Assembly: GCF_003586445.1 (NCBI RefSeq)
Contig: NZ_CP030028.1
Location: 4,548,501-4,612,500 of the forward strand
DNA from: Bacillus sp. Y1
GTDB lineage: Bacteria > Bacillota > Bacilli > Bacillales > Cytobacillaceae
Direction: 5' to 3'
Length of the DNA stretch: 64,000 nucleotides
The translations under genes were made by a program, and so were the position numbers. This document shows, in pieces, positions 45,968 through 53,341 of this stretch (its first letter is position 1; each line of letters starts with the position of its first letter). A model generated the notes under the pieces. The model was not told the DNA's origin. It was given only the letters and a program-made list of their open reading frames with translations, and did not search any database.

Positions 45968-46078
45968 TCCGATTTCTCCTTCCAAATGCTAAGTTAGTCG
46001 TTCGATAGACAGATAGATTCTAGTCTATTAATCTAGTCATTTTTTATGTAGAAAAGGAACAACACACATTCCTTTTCC

Positions 46079-46972
46079 TTATATTTTTAAGAATTTACGT
46101 ACGGACATTAAGCTTCCCCAAATTCCAATAAAGGCTCCCATGATCACAAGGATTCCAGCCACTTGGAAAATAAATGGATTCACATCTAATATTTGAATAA
46201 AATTGCCCTCTAATCTTGGTGCGATATAATCATATGCCTTTGTATATAACACGGAAATCATCGCGATTGGAATAATCGAACCCAGTACTCCGAGCATTAG
46301 TCCTTCTAGGAAAAACGGCCAACGAATAAACGAGTTCGTTGCTCCCACTAAGCGCATAATTTCAATTTCACGTCTACGAGCAATAATCGTAATTTTAATC
46401 GTGTTAGAAATGAGGAACATCGCTGTAAAAAGCAAACCAACAATTAGCACAAGACCTACGTTGCGGCTGACAGATAAAAAGCTAAATAGCTTTTCAACAG
46501 AGCCTTGTCCATATTTCACCTTTGTGGTGTATTCAAATTTATCAATTTGTTTCGCGACATTCATCGTATCAGTAGGATTTTTCGCTTTGACGATAAAGAC
46601 ATCATTTAAAGGATTGTCTTGCTCAAAAAGGTTAAATACTTCCCCTTCTTCTCCAAGACTTGCAATTAAATTATCAAGTTCGTCCTCTTTTGCAGAGAAG
46701 GTGACACTTTCCACTTTCGAGAGACTCTTAATCTGTTCCTCAAGCGCTGCTTGGTCTTCTTTCGTTGCTGCAATATCTATATGAACGCGGATTTCCACGT
46801 CTTCTTCAATCGAATCGGCTACCTTATTCAGGTTCATCATAATTACTAAAAACACGCCAACAAGAATCAAAGTGACCGTTACGGCACTAACAGATGCAAA
46901 TGTCATCCAGCCGTTACGACCAAGATTTTTGACGCTTTCTTTCATGTGACGACGGATCGTTCTAGCTTTCAT
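46079..46972 (-). CDS. ftsX: Cell-division ABC transporter permease-like protein FtsX
   Basis: 297 residues. N-terminal cytoplasmic helix MKARTIRRHMKESVKNLGRN, TM1 (SAVTVTLILVGVFLVIMM), an extracellular loop of about 115 residues (IRVHIDIAATKEDQAALEEQI) that contacts a wall hydrolase, and three more TMs at about 170-290. The open frame extends to 47026, but GAGGTG precedes the ATG at 46972. This start overlaps the last 11 nt of ftsE, so translation is coupled. With FtsE it transmits ATP-driven motion to the hydrolase encoded next. Confidence 0.95.
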   Translation of the reverse strand: MKARTIRRHMKESVKNLGRNGWMTFASVSAVTVTLILVGVFLVIMMNLNKVADSIEEDVEIRVHIDIAATKEDQAALEEQIKSLSKVESVTFSAKEDELDNLIASLGEEGEVFNLFEQDNPLNDVFIVKAKNPTDTMNVAKQIDKFEYTTKVKYGQGSVEKLFSFLSVSRNVGLVLIVGLLFTAMFLISNTIKITIIARRREIEIMRLVGATNSFIRWPFFLEGLMLGVLGSIIPIAMISVLYTKAYDYIAPRLEGNFIQILDVNPFIFQVAGILVIMGAFIGIWGSLMSVRKFLKI

Positions 46973-47648
46973 AGCCGTAGTCACCTCGCATTTGATCTCT
47001 AACAATTTTTCCACTTTCAATCGCAATCACTCGATGCTTAATCGTGTTAACAATATCTTTATTATGAGTCGCCATCACGATGGTTGTCCCTCTTGTGTTA
47101 ATCTCTTCAAAGATATTCATAATTTCCCAAGAAGTCTCAGGATCAAGATTCCCTGTCGGCTCATCGGCAATCACAAGCTTGGGTGCATTTACAATCGAAC
47201 GGGCAATAGAAATACGCTGTTGCTCTCCACCAGATAGCTCGGTTGGAAGCATTCTCGCTTTATGCTTTAAGCCAACGAGATCCAACGTCTCCATTACTCG
47301 CTTCTTTATATATTTCGGCTGTTCTTCGATAACTTCAAGTGCAAACGCGACATTTTCATACACATTCAACGTCGGAAGTAGCTTAAAGTCTTGGAAAACC
47401 ACACCAATATTTCTTCGTAACAGTGGAACTTTTGAGGGTCTAAGGGTGGCAAGATTGATTCCATTAATCATAATCGAACCTTTTGTGGGCTTTTCCTCGC
47501 GGTACATCATTTTAATAAAAGTGGACTTTCCCGCACCACTTGGCCCAACCACATACACAAACTCACCTTGCTGTATATCTACATCTATACCATTAGCGGC
47601 AGTAACGCCGTTTGGATATTTTTTATATACTTCTTTCATTTGTATCAT
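46962..47648 (-). CDS. ftsE: Cell-division ATP-binding protein FtsE
   Basis: 228 residues, ABC ATPase. Walker A GPSGAGKS (Lys41), signature LSGGEQQR, Walker B LVIADEPTGNLDP and switch ATHNKD are all intact. The start ATG at 47648 has a modest AGGTGAT site. Upstream are an extended -10 element and a leader of about 155 nt. Confidence 0.96.
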   Translation of the reverse strand: MIQMKEVYKKYPNGVTAANGIDVDIQQGEFVYVVGPSGAGKSTFIKMMYREEKPTKGSIMINGINLATLRPSKVPLLRRNIGVVFQDFKLLPTLNVYENVAFALEVIEEQPKYIKKRVMETLDLVGLKHKARMLPTELSGGEQQRISIARSIVNAPKLVIADEPTGNLDPETSWEIMNIFEEINTRGTTIVMATHNKDIVNTIKHRVIAIESGKIVRDQMRGDYGYES

Positions 47649-47804
47649 TTAATTATCACCTAAATTGTTTTTGTCATATCTATCAATTGGCCTTTGAATG
47701 TTGGTTACATTATATGGATGATGCTCAAATGAATTATCGTCGAAATTCGACAAAAGTTGACCGCTACATTAGACAGTATTCTTCATAAATCACATACAAG
47801 AAAC

Positions 47805-47813
47805 ATTATAGCA
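47805..47813 (-). promoter_or_regulatory. Candidate extended -10 promoter of ftsEX
   Basis: Minus strand TGCTATAAT (47813-47805) is a full extended -10. No good -35 lies 17 nt upstream. A second TATAAT at 47714-47709 closer to ftsE is an alternative. Confidence 0.5.
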
Positions 47814-47922
47814 CTATCCTAATACAAAAAGTTCTATAAAAATATTACATTTTCTTTTCAAGTATTGTCATATTATGGTGAGAGTTGGAAATAGTCATTA
47901 TATGATTCGACATTATTGGCGG

Positions 47923-47949
47923 AATCCCTCTATTAAATGAGGGGGATTT
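47923..47949. other. Hairpin in the ftsE-cccB gap
   Basis: AATCCCTCT/AGGGGGATT inverted repeat with a 9-nt loop (one G-T pair). No clear T tail. Function unknown. The gene-free stretch 47649-48168 also holds the ftsE promoter, a 21-bp repeat array and the cccB terminator. Confidence 0.5.
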
Positions 47950-48019
47950 GTTGTGGAATTTTGTATTTTTGTGGTGGTTTATTATGTAGAGGTAGACTTT
48001 GAGGGAGGCTATCAGTGAG

Positions 48020-48132
48020 TTTTGGTGATCTATCCGCGGGTTTTGTGGTTCCATCCGCGACCTTTGGCATTCTATCCGTGACTTTTGTGGTTCTAACCGC
48101 GAGATTCTGGTTTTTATCCCCGATCACCAAAA
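48020..48132. repeat. 21-bp tandem array (5 units) bounded by an 11-bp inverted repeat
   Basis: The core ATCCGCG or a variant starts at 48032, 48053, 48074, 48095 and 48116, exactly 21 bp apart. Consensus unit is close to GTTCTATCCGCGACTTTTGTG. The array is enclosed by TTTTGGTGATC (48020-48030) and its perfect inverse GATCACCAAAA (48122-48132). Since 21 is a multiple of three, the minus strand reads as heptapeptide repeats (such as KVTDRMP, KVADGTT, KPADRSP), but no ribosome site supports translation. Confidence 0.85.
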
Positions 48133-48133
48133 A

Positions 48134-48159
48134 CAAAAAACGCCCACCAGGACGTTTTT
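48134..48159 (-). terminator. Terminator of cccB
   Basis: AAAAACGTCC pairs with GGGCGTTTTT around TGGT (one mismatch). A TTTTTTG tail follows on the minus strand, 10 nt after the cccB stop. Confidence 0.82.
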
Positions 48160-48168
48160 CATCTACCA

Positions 48169-48486
48169 TTATTTCTTTCCAGCTAACCATTCAGCAACAG
48201 TGGAAGCATCTTCGCCTTGTAGAAGTCCCTTTGGCATTGCGCCCTGGCCATTTGCAATTACATTTTCAATATCTTCTTTTGATAGACTAGCACCGATGGC
48301 ATCAAGCTTCGGTCCTACTCCTCCTTCGAGGTTTCCACCGTGACAGCTTGAGCATTTTTGCCCGTAAAGCTTTTCAGCGTCTCCGCCACTAGCTGTTGTG
48401 CTGTCATCGCTTGCTTCCTCACCGCCGCCACATGCAGCTAGTACAAATAAGGTTCCCATCAATAGTGCAAGAAGCTTCTTTTTCAT
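48169..48486 (-). CDS. cccB: Lipoprotein cytochrome c-551
   Basis: 105 residues. Signal peptide with lipobox LAAC (Cys19), a Ser/Gly/Glu linker, then one class I cytochrome c domain. Heme is bound by Cys45 and Cys48 of CSSCH, with His49 as one axial ligand and Met84 (GAMPKG) as the other. Anchored on the outer face of the membrane, it carries electrons to a terminal oxidase. Its position between ftsE and yvjA/prfB is the B. subtilis order. No gene in the window obviously partners with it. Confidence 0.95.
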   Translation of the reverse strand: MKKKLLALLMGTLFVLAACGGGEEASDDSTTASGGDAEKLYGQKCSSCHGGNLEGGVGPKLDAIGASLSKEDIENVIANGQGAMPKGLLQGEDASTVAEWLAGKK

Positions 48487-48538
48487 CCAAACTCCCCCCT
48501 AAGGAAAAAAATACATAGTCGGTAATATTATACCAAGA

Positions 48539-49402
48539 CTAGGCGCGTTTGAAACCCTCACCGAGCACCTCGGAAGCATCCATAACGATGACAAATGCAG
48601 ACGGGTCAATGGTTTTCACTAGTTGTTTCAATTTCGTGAACTCTGTTTGGTGCACGACGCACATAAGGATTGGCCGCTCGTGATCAGTATAACCACCGTA
48701 TGCTGATAGTTTTGTCACACCACGGTCGATTTTATTCAGAATGCATTCTCGTACTTCCGCCTGATGGTTCGTTATAATCATGGCCATCTTAGAACGACCA
48801 AGACCAACTTGTACCAGGTCAATCGTTTTCGTTGTTACATACAAGGCAATCAATGCATACAAGCCTCGTTCAATATCAAACACAATCGCAGCAGATAGAA
48901 CAATTAGTCCATCAATAATTGCCACGCAGGTGCCAAGTGTAAGCCCTGTGTATTTGTTAATAATCTGAGCGGCGAGATCCGTTCCACCGGTTGACGCCTT
49001 TCCGCGGAACACGATTCCTAATCCAAGCCCCACTCCAATTCCTCCAAACAACGCTCCGAGTAGTGGATCATTCGTCCAAGGTTCGTAATCATTCGTAAAA
49101 AAAACAACCAATGGCAGGAAAATAGTTCCTACCAGCGTTTTTACACCAAAATTCTTCCCTAGTAAAAGAACACCAGCAATAAATAAAGGAATATTAAAAG
49201 TCCACTGAACAATAGCTGGTTCAAATCCAAATAGAGAATAAAGAATGGTTGATATCCCACTTACCCCACCAGAGGCAATTTGATTGGGTAATAAAAATAA
49301 GTTAAAGGCAACCGCCACAATTGCTGATCCGATTAGTACATATATGTATTCTAAAAATACTTCTGCCTTCGGATGGACTCCAGATGTCTTTTTTCGATTC
49401 AT
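48539..49402 (-). CDS. yvjA: YitT-family membrane protein (UPF0750)
   Basis: 287 residues. Five to six hydrophobic helices of the YitT domain (YIYVLIGSAIVAVAFNLFLLPNQIASGGVSG; glycine-rich GGIGVGLGLGIVFRGKASTGGTD). A C-terminal DUF2179 domain (TNHQAEVRECILNKIDRGVTKLSAYGGY) follows. Molecular role not known. The frame opens at a TTG, but AAAGGAG is 9 nt before the ATG at 49402. The position beside cccB and prfB corresponds to B. subtilis yvjA. Confidence 0.88.
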   Translation of the reverse strand: MNRKKTSGVHPKAEVFLEYIYVLIGSAIVAVAFNLFLLPNQIASGGVSGISTILYSLFGFEPAIVQWTFNIPLFIAGVLLLGKNFGVKTLVGTIFLPLVVFFTNDYEPWTNDPLLGALFGGIGVGLGLGIVFRGKASTGGTDLAAQIINKYTGLTLGTCVAIIDGLIVLSAAIVFDIERGLYALIALYVTTKTIDLVQVGLGRSKMAMIITNHQAEVRECILNKIDRGVTKLSAYGGYTDHERPILMCVVHQTEFTKLKQLVKTIDPSAFVIVMDASEVLGEGFKRA

Positions 49403-49529
49403 TAACAGTGTCTCCTTTACCAACCTCTATTTCAATAACTAGGCGAGTATAGCATGGAGGAAAAATGTTGTAAATGCCAGTGTACCAACGTGTTAAAGGG
49501 CTAAAAAACCTTCTTATTAATATGTACAA

Positions 49530-49564
49530 AATAAGACCGGGCATTCACCATGCTCGGTCTTATT
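49530..49564 (-). terminator. Terminator overlapping the end of the small conserved ORF
   Basis: AATAAGACCGAGC pairs with GCCCGGTCTTATT (one mismatch) around an 8-9 nt loop, with TTTTG after it on the minus strand. The stem begins inside the stop codon region of the gene. Confidence 0.85.
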
Positions 49565-49868
49565 ACTGTTTATTCACGATTCCAACCGCGATCGTTTCAA
49601 GAAACGGACGAACGCTTGTCGATCGATTTTTGGCATATCGGATCATCATAATCACATCATGTAGCTCTTGTGGGGTTAAAAGCTCAATTGACCATTCCAC
49701 AAATTCTTCGTTTGAAATGGTGTAGTTTTCAGTAGGAACTTTAATTTGTTTATATGTACGTAGTTCATCACGTAAAAGTCGTTTGTAATATTCATATTTT
49801 AGCTCCACCAGTTCATCCTCTTTGCGGAGTTTTTCGGTAAGATAGAGCATCGATTGCTCGGTAATCAT
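49563..49868 (-). CDS. Small conserved-looking protein, unknown function
   Basis: 101-residue soluble, mostly alpha-helical protein (MLYLTEKLRKEDELVELKYEYYKRLLRDELRTY, then EEFVEWSIELLTPQELHDVIMMIRYAKN). No Cys, no signal peptide, no motif I can name. The start at 49868 has GAGGTG at slightly long spacing. It has its own terminator and lies divergent to the BCCT transporter. Composition and a proper translation signal argue for a real gene. Function cannot be inferred. Confidence 0.7.
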   Translation of the reverse strand: MITEQSMLYLTEKLRKEDELVELKYEYYKRLLRDELRTYKQIKVPTENYTISNEEFVEWSIELLTPQELHDVIMMIRYAKNRSTSVRPFLETIAVGIVNKQ

Positions 49869-50109
49869 AACTATTTTTCACCTCTGTCCAGCACGTTCGC
49901 ATTCCCTACATAATGATAAACAAAAAACTTGCGTTGTGCAAAAAATTCTTGATACTTTCTCTATTATTTTTGAAAACCCTTTATCCTTCAAGGGCATTTC
50001 GTATTAATTTCTCTGTTTTTTTCCAGCCATTCCTAATTCCTTGACAAACGCATGATTTAATAGAAAGATTGTATACTAAATGTGAATCAACCGTAGGAAG
50101 GATGATTAT

Positions 50110-51663
50110 GTGAAGGAGAAAAAACTAGGTTCGGTATTTTACATATCTGTTGTTATCATAAGTTTATTTGTATTATGGGGACTACTCGCACCAGAAAACT
50201 TGACAGAGTCTGCCAATGCGGCCCTCGCCTTTACTACGGGGACTTTTGGATGGTTTTATCTATTAGCTGCCTTTATCTTTTTAGTTTTCTCGGCGTACAT
50301 GGCATTTGGACCATATGGAAAAATCAAGCTTGGGAAGGATGATGATGAGCCCGAATACTCGTACTTTTCATGGTTCGCCATGCTATTTTCTGCAGGTATG
50401 GGGATCGGGTTGGTCTTTTGGGGAGTAGCTGAACCAATCACTCATTATATCGATCCCCCGCTTGATTTGGCAGAGGGTCAAACAGCAGAAGCAGCTCGTT
50501 ATGCGTTACGATACTCCTTTTTCCACTGGGGTCTCCATCCTTGGGCGATTTATTGCATCATTGCCCTTGGACTTGCTTATTCACAGTTTAGAAAAGGAGA
50601 GTCTGGACTGATTAGTTCCACCTTCCGTCCTCTACTTGGAAACAGGGTCGAGGGGCAGATTGGAAAAGGAATTGATACATTTGCTACGATCGCAACGACG
50701 TTTGGTGTTGCGACTTCTCTAGGATTAGGGACACTTCAAATTAACAGTGGCCTTTCCCATGTATTAGGAATTCCAAACAACACTACGATTCAAATGATCA
50801 TCATCGCTATTGTCACCATCCTTTATATGGTTTCTGCTACCACAGGACTTGATAAAGGAATTCGTTACTTAAGTAATTTGAATTTAGGATTGGCGGTCGC
50901 ACTCTTATTATTTGTGATTGTCGTTGGACCCACCTCCTTTATATTTGATGCCTTAACCACTACAATTGGGGGCTACATAGGAAACATCATTCCGATGAGC
51001 TTCCGTTTATCTCCTTTTACCCAAGGAACATGGGTTGGTGCCTGGACCCTGTTTTATTGGGCCTGGTGGATATCTTGGGCACCATTTGTTGGAACCTTTA
51101 TCGCTCGTGTGTCTAAAGGGAGAACCATCAAAGAGTTTGTCCTTGGGGTATTGCTTGTCCCAACCTTATTCGGTACCATTTGGTTTTCAGCTTTTGGCGG
51201 CTCTGCTCTTTTCTTTGAGCTTTTTGAAAACAAAGGAATTGTCGATGCGGTGAGCAACGATGTGACAACTGCCCTTTTTATCACCTTAGAGCAATTCCCA
51301 CTTGGAACCATTTTAGCAGGATTAGGGACATTGTTAATTATTACGTTCTTCATTACCTCTGCTGACTCCGCTACATTAGTGCTTGGAATGCTCACGTCCA
51401 AAGGCGTGTTAAATCCCGCGAATTCTACTAAAATCATTTGGGGAGTGCTGCAATCAAGCATTGCTGCGGTGTTATTGTGGAGTGGCGGATTAAATGGACT
51501 ACAAACCGCCTCGATTGTGGCTGCCCTTCCTTTTGCTGTGATTATGGTATTGATGGTTGTAGCATTGAGTAAGTCATTAAATGAGGAAGTAAAAGAGCAG
51601 AAACTGATTGAAAAGCGTCGGAATAAAAAATTAGACCAGCTTTTACAAGAAAGTGATTTATAA
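50110..51663 (+). CDS. opuD: BCCT-family betaine/choline/carnitine-type transporter (OpuD-like)
   Basis: 517 residues, twelve predicted membrane helices. The BCCT substrate-site pattern is clear: GMGIGLVFWGVAEPITHY early, and the tryptophan-rich TLFYWAWWISWAPFVGTFIARVSKGRTI in TM8. It imports glycine betaine or a related osmolyte using sodium. A charged C-terminal tail (EEVKEQKLIEKRRNKKLDQLL) may sense osmotic state. The start is GTG at 50110, 8 nt after GGAAGG. The only clear plus-strand gene here, inserted between the yvjA side and prfB. A consensus TATACT lies at 50072, but its TTGACA (50041) is too far away for a normal promoter. Confidence 0.92.
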   Translation: MKEKKLGSVFYISVVIISLFVLWGLLAPENLTESANAALAFTTGTFGWFYLLAAFIFLVFSAYMAFGPYGKIKLGKDDDEPEYSYFSWFAMLFSAGMGIGLVFWGVAEPITHYIDPPLDLAEGQTAEAARYALRYSFFHWGLHPWAIYCIIALGLAYSQFRKGESGLISSTFRPLLGNRVEGQIGKGIDTFATIATTFGVATSLGLGTLQINSGLSHVLGIPNNTTIQMIIIAIVTILYMVSATTGLDKGIRYLSNLNLGLAVALLLFVIVVGPTSFIFDALTTTIGGYIGNIIPMSFRLSPFTQGTWVGAWTLFYWAWWISWAPFVGTFIARVSKGRTIKEFVLGVLLVPTLFGTIWFSAFGGSALFFELFENKGIVDAVSNDVTTALFITLEQFPLGTILAGLGTLLIITFFITSADSATLVLGMLTSKGVLNPANSTKIIWGVLQSSIAAVLLWSGGLNGLQTASIVAALPFAVIMVLMVVALSKSLNEEVKEQKLIEKRRNKKLDQLLQESDL

Positions 51664-51666
51664 TAA

Positions 51667-51702
51667 AAAAGCCTTCTAAGCTTTGATACTTAGAAGGCTT
51701 TT
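51667..51702. terminator. Bidirectional terminator between opuD and prfB
   Basis: AAAGCCTTCTAAG and CTTAGAAGGCTTTT form a 12-bp stem with an 8-nt loop, A-rich on the left and T-rich on the right. It serves both converging genes. Confidence 0.93.
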
Positions 51703-51707
51703 CTCTT

Positions 51708-52812
51708 TTATAAACTCAATTTGGAACGCAAGTACGCATTAATGAAAATGTCGAGATCTCCGTCCATAACTGCTTGCACATTTCCCGTTTCCGTGCTGGT
51801 ACGGTGATCTTTTACCATCGAGTACGGATGGAACACGTACGATCGAATTTGTGATCCCCAGCCAATTTCCTTCTGCTCACCACGAATTTCCAACAGCTCT
51901 GCTTCTTGCTCTTCAATCTTTTTCTGATAAAGCTTGGCTTGAAGCATCTTCATTGCACGCTCACGGTTTTTAATTTGCGAACGCTCGGTTTGACAAGTTA
52001 CCACGACATTCGTTGGAAGGTGGGTAATACGAACGGCAGAGTCCGTCGTGTTAATATGCTGACCACCAGCTCCACTTGCACGGTACGTATCGATTTTCAA
52101 ATCTTCTGTACGGATGTCGATTTCAATTTCATCATTAAATTCTGGCATCACTTCACAAGAAACGAAGGACGTATGACGACGACCCGATGAATCAAATGGA
52201 GAGATACGCACTAGACGGTGTACCCCTTTTTCTGCTTTAAGATATCCGTAGGCATTATGGCCTTTGATTGCTAAAGTGACACTTTTAATACCCGCTTCGT
52301 CACCTGGTAGGTAATCAAGCGTCTCCACCTTAAAGCCCTTCTTCTCTGCCCAGCGTGTGTACATACGAAGAAGCATCGAACCCCAGTCTTGTGACTCGGT
52401 TCCGCCTGCACCTGGATGCAGCTCAAGGATGGCGTTGTTTTTGTCATATTCTTCACTTAATAGGAGCTGTAGTTCGAATTGAGCAAGACGCTCAGAGAAT
52501 TCCTTCAACTCGGTTGCTAGGTCATTTTGCATTTCTTCATCTGCTTCTTCACGAACCAGTTCATATGTTAGATCTAGATTTTCGTACACTTCGTATAGGT
52601 CATGAAATTCATGTACCTGATCCTTTAATGCGTTGGATTCAGAAATCACCGCTTGCGCTGCTTGCTGGTCATTCCAAAATTCAGGTTGAAGCATGACATC
52701 GTCAAGCTCCGCAATACGTGCCTCTTTGTTTTCTAAGTCAAAGAGACCCCCTAAAGTCCGCTAATTTCTTAGCTGTTTTTTCAAGCTCATTACGAATATC
52801 TGCTAATTCCAT
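51708..52812 (-). CDS. prfB: Peptide chain release factor 2 (programmed +1 frameshift)
   Basis: 367 residues made from two frames. The 24-codon first part starts at ATG 52812 ([20 protein letters not shown], then RGSL) and meets an in-frame TGA at 52740-52738. A +1 shift skips base 52740 and the main frame continues from 52739 to the stop at 51708. RF2 recognises UGA and UAA; the recognition motif SPF is present in [15 protein letters not shown] and the catalytic GGQ in [15 protein letters not shown]. Low RF2 causes shifting, so expression is self-regulated. GAGGTG precedes the start. In many bacilli it is close to secA, as here, but a repeat array and a terminator separate them. Confidence 0.97.
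52737..52752 (-). promoter_or_regulatory. prfB programmed frameshift site
   Basis: Minus strand AGGGGG TCT CTT TGA C: an internal Shine-Dalgarno-like AGGGGG three bases before the slippery CTT-T, followed by TGA-C. This is the classic RF2 autoregulatory arrangement. Confidence 0.97.
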
Positions 52813-52856
52813 GATTGTGCCACCTCTATTAGAATTTTAATAAGATCGTTTTCCAT

Positions 52857-52894
52857 AAAAAGAGGACGGTAGATTCTGTTGCTACCGACCCTCT
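52857..52894 (-). terminator. Terminator downstream of secA and the 20-bp array
   Basis: AGAGGGTCGGTAG pairs with CTACCGTCCTCT (one mismatch), then TTTTTATGG on the minus strand. It lies about 45 nt before the prfB start, so the repeat array would be in the secA 3' untranslated region. Confidence 0.85.
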
Positions 52895-52939
52895 ATTTTA
52901 TTATGTTAGTGTGTAATTGGACTGGGAATTGTGTGGTGA

Positions 52940-53245
52940 ATCGCAAGTATTTTGTGAGAATCGCAAATATAATGTTGGATCGCAAGTGAATTTCGAGAAT
53001 CGCAAATATATTTTTGTAATCGCAAGTAAATCTTGAGAATCGCAAATATATTTTTGTAATCGCAAGTAAATCTTGAGAATCGCAAATATATTTTTATAAT
53101 CGCAAGTAAATTCTCAGAATCGCAAATATACTTTTATAATCGCAAGTAAATTCTCAGAATCGCAAATATATTTTTATAATCGCAAGTAATTCCTTAGATT
53201 CGCAAATATATTTCTAAAATCGCAAACAAATCTTCAGAATCAAAA
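52940..53245. repeat. 20-bp tandem array (15 units) between secA and prfB
   Basis: TCGCAA occurs at 52941, 52961, 52980, 53000 and then every 20 bp to 53220, with one degenerate copy at 53240. Copies alternate strictly between CGCAAGT and CGCAAAT for the first fourteen, so the higher-order unit is 40 bp. The stretches between are A/T tracts in helical phase. No ORF uses the array. The remaining parts of this 529-nt gene-free stretch (52813-53341) hold the terminator; nothing else was seen. Confidence 0.9.
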
Positions 53246-53341
53246 CTTTCTCTCCCCAAAATTACTGCAAACTCACTAAAAACCGCCCATTCTTGTCCTA
53301 AAATCACCTTAATGCCAAACATCCAGCCACTTTGATTGCCA

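Noticed and set aside
47080..47652. Plus-strand open frame of 190 residues
   Set aside because: Lies exactly opposite ftsE, which has all ABC motifs; a shadow frame.
47845..48054. Minus-strand ORF of 69 residues in the ftsE-cccB gap
   Set aside because: Low-complexity His/Asn/Met-rich translation, no ribosome site, overlaps the repeat array.
47933..48190. Minus-strand ORF of 85 residues with heptapeptide repeats over the 21-bp array
   Set aside because: The repeat itself keeps the frame open because 21 is divisible by three. There is no ribosome site, and the frame runs across the cccB terminator.
49302..49544. Minus-strand ORF of 80 residues overlapping yvjA start
   Set aside because: Out of frame with the YitT-family protein and no ribosome site; its translation is not protein-like.
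50041..50077. TTGACA and TATACT as the opuD promoter
   Set aside because: Both boxes are near consensus but 25 nt apart, too far for one sigma-A promoter; the -10 alone may still be used.
52271..52696. Open frames on both strands inside prfB
   Set aside because: prfB motifs (SPF, GGQ) and the frameshift site fix the true frame.
52940..53245. CRISPR array
   Set aside because: The repeated core is only 6-8 bp, there are no unique spacers of constant length and no cas genes nearby.
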